The position numbers and the translations under genes are program-made. A stretch of DNA of 64,000 nucleotides from contig NW_024881699.1 in assembly GCF_019059575.1 (NCBI RefSeq), positions 558,001-622,000 on the forward strand, read 5' to 3'. This DNA is from Amphibalanus amphitrite (taxonomy: Eukaryota > Arthropoda > Thecostraca > Balanomorpha > Balanidae). Shown here piece by piece: positions 12,001 through 24,000 of the stretch; positions within the stretch are counted from its first letter, which is position 1, and each line of letters opens with the position of its first letter. Below the pieces are notes generated by a model, which worked only from the letters and a program-made list of their open reading frames with translations, did not search any database and was not told where the DNA came from.

Positions 12001-15000
12001 AGGAGGAGGGGATGAGAGGCCATTGCCTTCTACCGTACATCGAAAATATGCGCTAAAACCATTCATTTGTAAGCATTATTAGCCGACCATCAATGCCTGT
12101 TTCACCTCTGAGCTCTCTTTTGCACAATTACTTTCCTCCACGAATAGATCAATAGAAATTAAAATTCCCCCGGTTTATTGGCGGCGCGTGTCATCCGAAA
12201 ATTCATCGCCACCTTTCGGCACAATGTTTGGTGAGGCAATTTCTCTTTTCCAGATGTGTGCTGTTGCACAATGCACATTTACCTGCTATTGTTGATTGTT
12301 GAAACCATAGATAACATGAATCATGCTATATATGTTGAAACACATGATGATCGCATCATTGCATACTTGCATACGAATTAAAGTCTATGTTTGTTTTAAG
12401 ACGACAAACAAATGGGCGAAAGACGGGCGAATGTATAAATATGCCAACTCTTAGTAAGCACATCGAAATTCATTCTGGTTGTGTGAATCTGTCCCAGACC
12501 TAAGCAGTTATCGCAAAAGCATTCAAATATGTCTTGACTAGCCGGCCGGCCGGCGTGGCGGCAGACATGGTCAGACCGGTAATGGCTTCATCGGTCGGAC
12601 GTTTTTTCCTTCCACTTTTCTTTCCTCCTGCGGCTTGCTCTAGCCCACAAAACCACCAGGCACCCACTCCAATGCAGATGATGTTCCCCTTTGCCGCATG
12701 GCCAGCATATAAATGCTTATTTCGTGCGAGGCCATGGGCCTCGCACAAAATGGCTTTATCGGGCGGCCCGCTGCGCGGGATTGTGTTATGACGTCACGCG
12801 CCCGACCTCGCGGGTCGGAGCGCGGCAGACTGCCTATTCGGTGACCGGTCACAGTGGTGGACGGAGCGCGCGCATCGGAGCAGGACCGACCTCGCGTCCG
12901 ACGAGCAAAGGTGAGAGCCAGAGTGGTGTTTTAATGGCTTGAAGCAATTACCGGCTCATCATAGCGAGGGAAATGATTTGTGCGCGACACGCGGTATGTT
13001 ATAATAGATATTCCTGTTCGGTCAATTTTTCGTCCCTCCTAGGTCACCCAAGCTTTCATTCAACCAATTTTTGTGTATGCCGTGGCCATGGCTAGCCCAT
13101 ACTGTTTTCTGTTCTGTTTAGCTGTTTTCCCATGACCACGGATATTGGCTGTCGGAATAGCGGTGTACGGATTAATATCATGAGTTTTTTTTCCACCGCC
13201 TCGAATGGTATTACATAGCGGAACTGTAAAACGAAAAGTTTCGATTTCCTAATATCAGTTTTATTTTGCCATAGTTTTATGCAGTTTCATGAAATGCTGC
13301 TGTGTGCTGGTATCAGCTCACGCTACAGAGCTGCTAATCCAATTCACACTCCATTGTTTAATGATATATTGTTTTCACAAACGGTGCATGGTCCATGGAC
13401 CATGCGCACTTCCCGCCAGACGCCCGGGCTGTTTGCCCTCGGGCGCATCGGCTGATAGCCACCGCCCAGACATCGCCGGAGGGCCCAGCCGGCCCAGGCC
13501 CAGCGGTGGGCCGGCGGCTGGTGTGGGGCGGGTGGCGCAGAGGCCAGGCGGTTAGGCCACAGCGTGACCATATCCATTGAATGTTTAAAGCAATTGCGAT
13601 GCTATTAGCAATAATTTTACAGTAATAGGTAATCTTGATAATTGTTAATATGTGATAATGATACCCATATATACCAGAACATATTCATATATGAAATTGA
13701 AGTACGATACCTAATATCGTTGGCAATTCTCTGCCGATAGTAGCTTCGCTTCTACGGTAATGTCTTTGGGATTTTACCATGACCGTTGTTCAATAACTGT
13801 GCCGTCTGGACTTAGTCTATATCCAGGCAGGTGCGTCACTTCTACTATAATGCCTGTGGGATTTTAACCACACTGTTGTTCACTATGATAGTGTCGTCTG
13901 GCATTGGTCTGTACTGACCGGTGTTTCACTTCTACGGTAATGGCCGGGGATTTTGCCCAGACTGGTGTTCACGATAATAGTGTCGTCTGGCATTGGTATA
14001 TCCCAACTGGCCCTTCACCTCTCCGATGATGGTATTACCTTTTACCCAGACTGTTGTTCACTATGATAGTGTCGTCTGGCATTGGTCTGTACTTACCGGT
14101 GTTTCACTTCTACGGTAATGGCCGGGGATTTTGCCCAGACTGTTGTTCACGATAATAGTGTCGTCTGGCATTGGTATATCCCATCTGGCCCTTCACCTCT
14201 CCGATGATGGTATTACATTTTACCCAGACTGTTGTTCACTATGATAGTGTCATCTGGCATTGGTCTGTACTGACCGGTGTTTCACTTCTACGGTAATAGC
14301 CGGGGATTTTGCCCAGACTGGTGTTCACGATCTGGCATTGGTATATCCCAACTGGCCCTTCACCTCTCCGATGATGGTATTACATTTTACCCAGACTGTT
14401 GTTCACTATGATAGTGTCGTCTGGCATTGGTCTGTACTGACCGGTGTTTCACTTCTACGGTAATAGCCGGGGATTTTGCCCAGACTGGTGTTCACGATAA
14501 TAGTGTCGTCTGGCATTGGTATATCCCAACTGGCCCTTCACCTCTCCGATGATGGTATTACATTTTACCCAGACTGTTGTTCACTATGATAGTGTCGTCT
14601 GGCATTTGTCTGTACTGACCGGTGTTTCACTTCTACGGTAATGGCCGGGGATTTTGCCCAGACTGTTGTTCATGATAATAGTGTCGTCTGGCATTGGTAT
14701 ATCCCAACTGGCCCTTCACCTCTCCGATGATGGTATTACATTTTACCCAGACTGTTGTTCACTATGATAGTGTCGTCTGGCATTGGTCTGTACTGACCGG
14801 TGTTACACTTCTACGGTAATGGCCGAGGATTTTGCCCAGACTGTTGTTCACGATAATAGTGTCGTCTGGCATTGGTATATCCCACTGGCCCTTCACCTCT
14901 CCGATCATGGTATTACATTTTTACCCAGACTGTTGTTCACTATACTAGTGTCGTCTGGCATTTGTACGTACCGAGTGTGCTTCCCCTATATGGGGGGTTG

Positions 15001-18000
15001 GCTGGTGCTTTGCTTTTACCCGGACTGTTGTACACTAAGATAGTGTCGTCTGTGGTTGTGCGCCCAGTCGGTATTCACCGTCGCGACGAGGTCTGAGACA
15101 CCCAGTTGCTCACTCCGGATTTAATATCGGTGGCACCTCACCCAGGCTGGCGGTGCCCACATTGGTGATACCGCTTATTTCAATGATCCGATCTTTGCGG
15201 CCAAGTATTAACGTAAACATTCTTCCTTACAACAATGCTATTTTCAGGAGCATGCTACTGGTGCTCGGAGACAGTTACGCGCACTGGGCGCGATATCTGT
15301 GCGACCTGGACTCTGACGTCCAGGCCATTGGCTGAAGAGGTGCGCGGCTTAGCAACGAGGACTTTCGACGCTGGGCGATCAGAACAGTGCACCTGAGGCA
15401 GCCTTGGGACGTCCTGGTCAATGTCGGAGGCAATGATGTGGCCAGCCCACAGTTCAGCCCTAGGCTTCTCAGCCTGTATTTCGAGGACCTGGTCCTCGGC
15501 ATAGCTGCCGCCGGTGCCGAGACGGTGCATATCCTGCCCATACCTCCGCGGGTGGCAGTGCGTGCCGGCAGTGTGTCCGCGTCGATTTGTCGACGGATTG
15601 TAGCGGCGATAACAACACCGGCGACATCGAATGGACTGTTATGTTCTGGCCACTGGGACAATTCGGGCTATCGGCTAGCTAACTAAGCTTTCTTCAGTGC
15701 TAGTCGCTGAATACGTCAATTATGGGTATTTCCCCGGTTGGCGTCGCTGTTTCGGCCGTGCACTGCCTAGCCTTTAGCATGTTGCCCCTCCGGCAGGCTG
15801 CCGACGTTTCGGTCTGACGGCATGTGTCTCTGACCGTAGCGCAGACTTCAGTGCGCTGTATGACTTGCGCCGTCTTAATTTGACCGTTCGGCCCGTGAGC
15901 CGGTCGTACGGCTATGCCGCCATTGCCTTCTTATCTGAGGAAGGGCGGTTTATGTTCTGGCCACTGGGACAATACGGGGCTATCGGCTAGCCAACTAAGC
16001 TTTCGTCAGTGCTAGTCGCTGAATACGTCAATTATGGGTATTTCCCCGGTTGGCGTCGCTGTTTCGGCCGTGCACTGCCTAGCCTTTAGCATGTTGCCCC
16101 TCCGGCCGGCTGCCGACGTTTCGGTCTGACGGCATGTGTCGTCGTAGCGCAGGCTTCAGTGCGCTGTCTGCTAGTTTTTCTATTTGCCCGCCACCTCCTG
16201 GGTGGCCTCGCTCCTGTTATCGATACTGCACACATCAGCGTTCGCTGTCTGCTTAATATTGCATATTTGTCTCCAATCCTTCTTTGGTCTATTTCGCCGC
16301 TTATCTCAGCAACGTTTAGCCTCATTATAAAGGGAACGGCCGAGGCGACATCTGAGATCCGTCCTCTCCTTACTTTTCAGCCCTGTGCTTCTCGTGCTCG
16401 CGGCTAGCTTTGCCCATTGAGTTCGTCCCCAGGGACATGTCACTCCACTTTTGAGCACATCGTAAAGAGGCCTAAGGATATTAATAGGCGTGTGAATTGC
16501 GCCACAATCGCTGTCTCATTCCTGAGCAGTTTTGGTGATCGGTACTCTGGACTAGTGTTGGACTAGTGTTGCCCTTCGTTAGCGGTTGCCTTAACCCCTG
16601 GCAGCCCAAAAAAAAAAAAAATAATAATGTAATTTGGCTATCGGCATCGATATCAAATCGAAGACCTTATTGACAGATAATAAAGTATGCAATGCATAAA
16701 AAGATCAAAGTAAATGAATAAACCCTTTTTAAGCATCAGTTCGCTGTTAGTACTGCGGGTTTTTGAAGGCTATGTACATCTTCGAAATCATCCATTGCTT
16801 AGCAGTTCGGCGTCTTTTTGTCGCCAGAACGTGTTTGCCTAAGTGTCCTCTGCCGTTGATTAATATAACTGCATATTGCATGTTTCACAAATCTTCAAAT
16901 GAAAGTAACAAATTTTTGGGTGTTTGGACTGGTATTACCTTTCTGTTACGTGGGCAAAAGCCATCGCCACTTGCTATCCGCCTCTGTTTTCTTGTTAGGA
17001 GGGTATTTTCTATAGATGGCCCTGATCGTCCCGCCGCCCTTATATGCTAACTTGCCGCTGCCAGTTTTTACGATGACCTTGTAACACTTGGTAGTCGTTG
17101 CCTATCCCATTTGCCCGGCAGACGTTCTCATCGCAATGCGTGAGCTCCCATGGGCGCTGTTTTTTTCATGGGTAGGGATGGCGTCCACCCGTCAAGGGAC
17201 GGCTGGCGTCGCCTGCAAGCCCTCATTAACCATATCGCTGCCATATAACTGTGGATACTAGCGGCCCCCTGCCTGTATCCCTAGGGCTCCCAGGTCTGCT
17301 TGTCTCGTACCGTAGTCCGTAAAACGGACTGTTGTTTTTGGTTTCATCGTTCAGTTTGGCGGATAAAATCTCAGTATCAGTGCACAGTTAACTTGCACGT
17401 TTCTCTGTTATATCTGAAGTATACAGCTCATCGCGATGTGGCATGCGAGGCTCTTTGCTTGCCTTCTCAGCATAAATGTGTGCTCATTACGTCTGTTCCT
17501 TTTCATACGCCGATCATGCCGAGCACGAGGCTGTGGACCCACGCCGGAACGGCCCAGCGAGCACGGAGCTGGAGGCGGACGTCTCCGGGCGGCAGTGGCA
17601 CGCTTCGCAACCCGTGCGCCGAGGCAGCCCTCTCCGCCTGGCAGCCAGCGGCGACGATTGTTCACAAAGCAGCGGCCCAGGCACGAGAGGCCGCTCGAAC
17701 GTCACCAGCACCCCGGCTCGCCGACACTTGCCAGCAACACCCGCGCGCCGACATTCCGGACCCCGGCCGTCGGGCTGCCTCCTGCGCAGATCACAGCAGC
17801 CCGTCGGTCCTCACTTCCGGCTACAACTTCTGGGACACCTTCACCTCGCCTGGCAGCGGGAATCACGTTAGCTCGCCTGCTGCCACAGGCGGCCCCAGCG
17901 CAGCCCCAGCCGTCACGCTCGACGCAGTTCAGCTGTGTAGCTCGCTAAGAAACCCGTGCTGGAGGCCATACCGTCCTCTAGCACGGCCTGCCCGGAGACG

Positions 18001-21000
18001 TCCGAATGCGGCGTCACCTTAGCTCTTCTGGACCTGAACTGCAGCGACCACCGGCACGATTAATGTCGTTTTGGTCGCACGTCCGCAGGTTTGTCATTTC
18101 TCCATTTGCGAGATACCGACACGGCCCGTTGGCCGCGGTATCACTCTATAGTTGCGAGATGCCGTAACGACCCGTTCGGTCGCGGTATCACTCTAGTTGT
18201 GAGATACCATCACAGCCCATTGGCCGCGGTATCGGCCTTAGATTTAGATAAGTCAGGTTACCTACCGTGCTTTCAAACTGGCAGTAAGGGAATGCATCAC
18301 CTAGTCATGTGCTCACGCTTAGCTCATCCCACTTTTCTTATCATGTTTTTATCGCAGTATATGTTTTATCGTGTGTAACGTGGCATTATGTGTATGCACA
18401 ACTTGTCGATATTTTAGCGTCACTTTGCTTTTACACATGTATGACGGGAGACTCGAATAGCCGCGGTGGGATGGTCTCAACAATACACGAAACGAAACGA
18501 AGGTTCACCAGTAGGTAGTGCGGGATGCCGACACGACCCGTTCGGTCGCGGTGTCATTCGTTGCGAGATACCGACACGGCCCATTGGCCTGGGTATTGCC
18601 CTTATGGGTAAGTCAGGTTCACCAGTAGGCAGTATTTTTTTTCTTCTAATTCCTCTCTGAATAACAGACAGTCTGCATGTGCCACGCATTTCTATGTCAT
18701 TGATTCACTTTTGGAAAAGCACCCACGTCCGGCTGTCGGCTGGCTGCCCACAGTTATCACAGTGTTGCCGCCGTTGGCAACACCGCCGACGGGCAGAGCT
18801 CTCGACACGGCTGCTGACAGTATTCCAGTAGCCGCGGAGTTTTTTTTCCGACTCTGGGTGCTTTCCGACACGTCGCAATGCCAGCCTGTAACATGTGTGA
18901 TTCCCCTTTTCCGCATGTAGCAGCGTGCTTTGTGTTCCTATATTTGTCAGCGTTTTCGACGCACTGTGCTGCGGTTTATTTTGTGCTCCTTCGGTGTTTC
19001 GGTGTGGGGGGCTGGGCGTTGCACCTCACCAACGTCGGATCACGTATCGGTAAAAATGTGACGTGTGTACACAGAAAATACAGTCCCGTTTCCACATACC
19101 AGCCTCTGTTGTTATGGAAGCAGCGAGTCGCAGGATAAATGCTTATTTCGTGCGAGGCCATGGGCCTCGCACAAAATGGCTTTATCGGGCGGCCCGCTGC
19201 GCGGGATTGTGTTATGACGTCACGCGCCCGACCTCGCGGGTCGGAGCGCGGCAGACTGCCTATTCGGTGACCGGTCACAGTGGTGGACGGAGCGCGCGCA
19301 TCCCCACCGCCACCCCTGCTGCCTCCTACGTATTATCTGTGCGTGTGAAAATCGGTGAAAATGGTACTGTACAATGGTATGACTCGTGACTCGTGAATGC
19401 TGTTTATAAAACCCGGTTTAGGAATGTATGTACCTACTTTGTTTTCATTGATAGCAGTTCACTACACCTTGTCTGGAAGGTTGACATAAGTTCTTATGGA
19501 CTGTATTTTGGGCGTTGCACCTCACCAACGTCAGATCACGTATCGGTAAAAATGTGACGTGTGTACACAGAAAATACAGTCCCGTTTCCACATACCAGCC
19601 TCTGTTGTTATGGAAGCAGCGAGTCGCAGGATAAATAAGGACAGGGGAGCGCCGAGTCCGTTTTTACCTATACCTACAATGAGTTGGATATGTAAAATAT
19701 GCAAGGGGATATTAGCTAACAAGAAAACGTCGTATCGGTCCATCGCTGATCGGCAGGATCTGTTTGGCTTTGCGCATGGGCTTCGGCTCAATTTCTAGCA
19801 TATAAAGGAATGGGAGCCTCCTCAAATTCCAACAGAAGCTCACTTTTCGTCATGTTTTTCCACACCGCTATACTATAGAACATTTGAGAATTTCCAATGA
19901 ATTTCATGTCTGCGCGCTCTCAATCATTCCCTCTAAATTCACGGAAGCTCGCGTATGCGCATACTCGAGTATCCAATCCATACTAACCCCTGTCGTATAA
20001 TAACAATGAAGCGTCCTCAGATACCCGATCTACCCGTCATGGTTGAACAATGCTGACCCTAGATATTCTACTGATACCCTGAGCCGTGCTGCTCTGGCCC
20101 CGAGTCAGTCAGGTACCGTTGTCGCTCGCCTGGTTCAACGCGCCGAGCTAATTCAACCCGACACCTTTCATACCAAGGTTTTAGTATGCTTCCGGACCAG
20201 ACCCGTCGGCCGGACGAGTTTCTCCCAAGTGTCATCACATGCAGATGACAGCTGACCCCCCCCCCCCCGGCTGTCGGTGACCCACCTCGCTCGCCGGCCC
20301 GATAGTCGAACAAACCAGCCCGGAGCGGCCGGTCCGTCTGCATTGCAGAGTGAGTCACGTGACCGGCCTGGTCGGTCGGAGCCGGAGCTGACGGCCGGTC
20401 ACGTGACCGACCGGATCACCTGGGCCGGCCCGGCGCAGCCGCGGAGCGGCTGGCAGGCAGACGGACAGTGGGTCGGGTGGCTGGCCCGTGAGCTGCGGTG
20501 ACCGGGTGAGGTGCGGTGACGGCGCGGTGACAATTCGGTGACATGTCAGTGACACAGTGACAGCCGACAGGACCTGTGATGAGTTACTGACGAAACTCGG
20601 TGACCTGGAAGCGATTAGTGCCGGAGGTGGTGATTCGGTGATGCTGAACCGGTGTGGTGACAAAGAGAAGTGGTGTGTTGAATAAGAACTCGTAATATGG
20701 ACAGAGATGTATCGACTGCATAGTGATCAGCTTAAAACAAATCAACAAACGACACTCAACAAATCAACATTGTGGAATACCAAACAACTGGACAAGCAAG
20801 AACAACAGGATAAGCAGGGACAAGCTTCGCGTGTTTGTGTCAAGCCGTGGCTCAGTGTCGCAGTGCATCCTATAAACAGGACAATGGACCTCATTAGCGT
20901 CGGCAAATGCAGCTTTGTTCCCGGTAAATATCATCGGTGAGCCTGGACACTAAAAATCAAGCACGAAGTGGCCTAGAATAGCCAACCGAGCGCTGATTTG

Positions 21001-24000
21001 AAGGCTGTTTACGTTTGCAAGCTCTTGGATCAGGATTACTCCTCAAGACTGACTCATTATATGCAGACGGCTCTCAATCCAGGTTGTCTTTAGCTCAGTA
21101 TCGGATCTCACTCGACAGTGCCAAGACCAGTAGCTGCCTCTTTATCTGCGTAGCACCCTTCAACCTCTGAAGCAGCCCTTCGAGCGCACGGCACGCCTCT
21201 CGGCCACTGGGTGTTACTGCTGGCCCCTGAGTGTCACCGGTGACCCCTCTGCATCACCGGTGACACTTCTGCGTCACGGGTGACCCCTCGCTCGCCATGG
21301 CCGGCCTCTACCCCGGCCTGGACGGCCGGCTTTCTGAGTCGGTGAGTGACCACTGACCTGAGGCCGACCAGGAATGTCGCCCGGTCTGGAGACTCTCGAA
21401 AGTCCAGTCCTTAACCCAGCTCTGCGCTGAACGGAAAAGATGCTTAGGATTTTCGTTAAACACATAATACCTAATCATTAGGTAGCTTAGCGCCGGTTTT
21501 CTCTTTAGAATACAAGCTAAGATTTATTTTGCTATCATGGTCGAATGATGACGCTCCTATTATTATTGTTGTTTAGGTACCAACTTCTAGGCCTGTGCTT
21601 TCCAAATAGTTATCTATCCATGGCATATCTTCCTTCAACGTGGTATCAATATTTTGAGTGCTCACAACGGATAGGATTCGCTGGTGTTGCAAGTAACATA
21701 GATCTTGGATATTCACCCCCACGTAACGCATTGTTTCTCGTGCACGTGTCTGTTCACTCACCTCCCACACACCGCATGCAAATACCAGGTCAGAGCTCAC
21801 ACTCACTAGTCAAACAGCATTCATTTCTCCCCTTCCAGTGCATATTAGCATAGCCATTCCCGACGATAAGGAACCCTCGCGGCACGTTTACGCCCGTTAT
21901 GTTGTGCAGCGCGAACCCTGCGCCTCGGCTGTGTGCAGGGAAAACTCGGACAGGGGAGTCTGGGACCACCCGCTCACCTCCCTCCGCGTAACGGTTCGAA
22001 CGGCCGTGTTGCTGGACTGGTGCAATGCATGCATACCTATACCGACTGCGAGGAGACAAGGTGCGACGAGTGGGCTGTGGGGGAGAGCGAGGACTGCAGG
22101 GGAGAGAGCGGGGCTGTGCGGGGCAAGACACTGCCGCAGAGCGAGCTATAGGACTGCGGGAGGACAGCGAGGGTTGTAGCCGTGGGTCATTGCTGACGCA
22201 GCACCGCTGCTTCACGTGCTGCTCGTTTGTCACCGCCTCTCCTCTCTCCTTTCGCTGTCTCCCCACCCTTTTGGCTGACATATAATCCGCCTTGGTTGTT
22301 TAATCACAGCTCGTCTTGTCTAGCTCCTCCGATACTTTTTATCGGGATATATTTTTTGGAATCACTTATTAGATATTTATAGCACCTAATTGCTGTACAG
22401 CAACATAAAGCTTACTGTAACTTAACCCTCGCCGGACCTATTGGTTTTCTACATACGCGCCGGCCGAGGGGCGGGGGTGGGCTACGACCCCCCCCCCCTC
22501 ACCGTTTCGCCCCTGGTGGAGCTAGCGCGTCGCGGAAAAAACGAGCGTGTGCGCCGTTACGAGACGCAGAGATTGATACCCGATTTTAAGGTCCTAGGTC
22601 AACCGGTGACCTCTGAGGTCAGGTCAAGTGCCCCAAGGTACGGTTCAGTTTTTGGTGAATAACTTCGCAAAAAACGGCCGCAGAGCCGCGATTTTGGCAG
22701 CATCGTGTTCGCCTTGCTCAGGCGCGTCGAATGATATACTTTTTGTTCGGGTCAGGTCAACTTAGGGTGTTGACCTCAGGTCAAGGTCAGGTCAGCACCC
22801 CCAGGTCACGAAGCTGGTCGAAAGAGGTCATGTTGCATATCATTCGATTCGGCAGGTCTTCCTGAGTCTATTGGTGGCTTTCCCGAATCGCTAGCTCAAT
22901 TTGATCGGGAGTTATTGACGAAAAACAAATATGACCTTGATGACGTCATAAATGACGTCACGCAAGGTCAACATTGCAAAAGTGACGCATCTAACCTTGC
23001 AAGGAGTGCATCAAATCACGATTCTGTGTGCTTGAGATAGTTGGAGATCGTTCCCAGTGCCAGAATAGCGGTTTTCATTTTTCCTCATTGACTTATTATG
23101 GTGAGGTCACGAAAATGACCTGACCTCATATGACCTTTAGGAAAAATCCGAGATATACAAGTTGTGAGAACCATAATGGATACTAGATCCTGCAAGTTTT
23201 ATTTCCCTGTGACATCTCCTCTGGCAGTGAGGGCGTTGCGAAGTTGCGACATCTGAAGACCTTGCAGAGGTTCACTTATGACGTCATAGGTCAGTGACCT
23301 GACCTGACCTAAAAATGCGGTTGGTGCCAAAAGGTTTGGCTTGAATCAAAGGTCAGGTATGCCAAGTTTCAGCTTTCTATCGCCAGAGTGTTCGGAGCTA
23401 TCGCGAAAAAAATCCCTATTGGGGGCGGCACCCGCCACCCCCCCCCCCCCCCCTCCCCGCTCGGCCAGCGAGGGTTAATAGCTGAATATGGCACTGAAAT
23501 GCTGACATGAAGCCTTTTAATGCCAGGTTGTCCAATCGAAGACTACAGTCGTTTTTTCATAACTACAGTGATTGCTAAATTTGGCTCGAAAATTACAATA
23601 TTTAGCACATATTTCCTTCCGCATTTACCTAACTATCTGCGGCCTTCTTGTCGGATTCGTTCCACCCATCAGACAGAAAATTTACATAGGTAGGTATATG
23701 TTTGTGTGCCTTTTCTCCAAAGTTGTCTCACCTGAGAACTAACAATGGCAGTCAGCGCTGTAATGAAAAAATGTTGATATGGTCTTCCTTAGACGGCCAT
23801 TGTCAGTTTTCATCCCTTCTTCGTGACATTCTTCGTTTGTCCATTTCACTCATCCACCTCCCTATTTTTCCCTATTCACTTTCCCATCTTCCGGGACCAC
23901 TTTCCCACCTGTCTTTCCAACTGCTCGTTCATTTCCCTGTCAGCGTTATCTTTTCATCTACTCACTTACCTACTGTGCCGCGAGAAGCCTGACAAACAGG

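Larger units (their letters stand above)
12709..19636 (+). mobile_element. 6.9-kb element with split direct repeats (Ngaro/PAT-like, DIRS order), probably non-autonomous
   Basis: Direct repeat A occurs at the left end (12709-12876) and again at 19135-19302, identical by eye over 168 bp. Direct repeat B occurs at 19013-19140, overlapping the start of the second A by six bases, and at 19509-19636, with one mismatch seen in 128 bp. The order A1-interior-B1A2-B2 is the split-direct-repeat layout known for Ngaro/PAT-like tyrosine-recombinase retrotransposons. ATAAAT lies at the left boundary, the B1/A2 joint and the right boundary, as expected for recombination at a short shared core. The interior has a tandem array, an SGNH-hydrolase pseudogene (a domain reported in some Ngaro-type elements) and palindromic repeats. 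I see no reverse transcriptase, RNase H or recombinase frame. Near-identity of the repeats suggests recent insertion. Confidence 0.75.

Noticed and set aside
16763..17050. 95-codon plus-strand frame inside the element
   Set aside because: No recognisable motif; it lies in the insert that splits the SGNH domain.
21790..22281. Coding exon in intron 1
   Set aside because: Open on both strands over the same bases, with no fitting acceptor/donor pair for the phase-0 intron.
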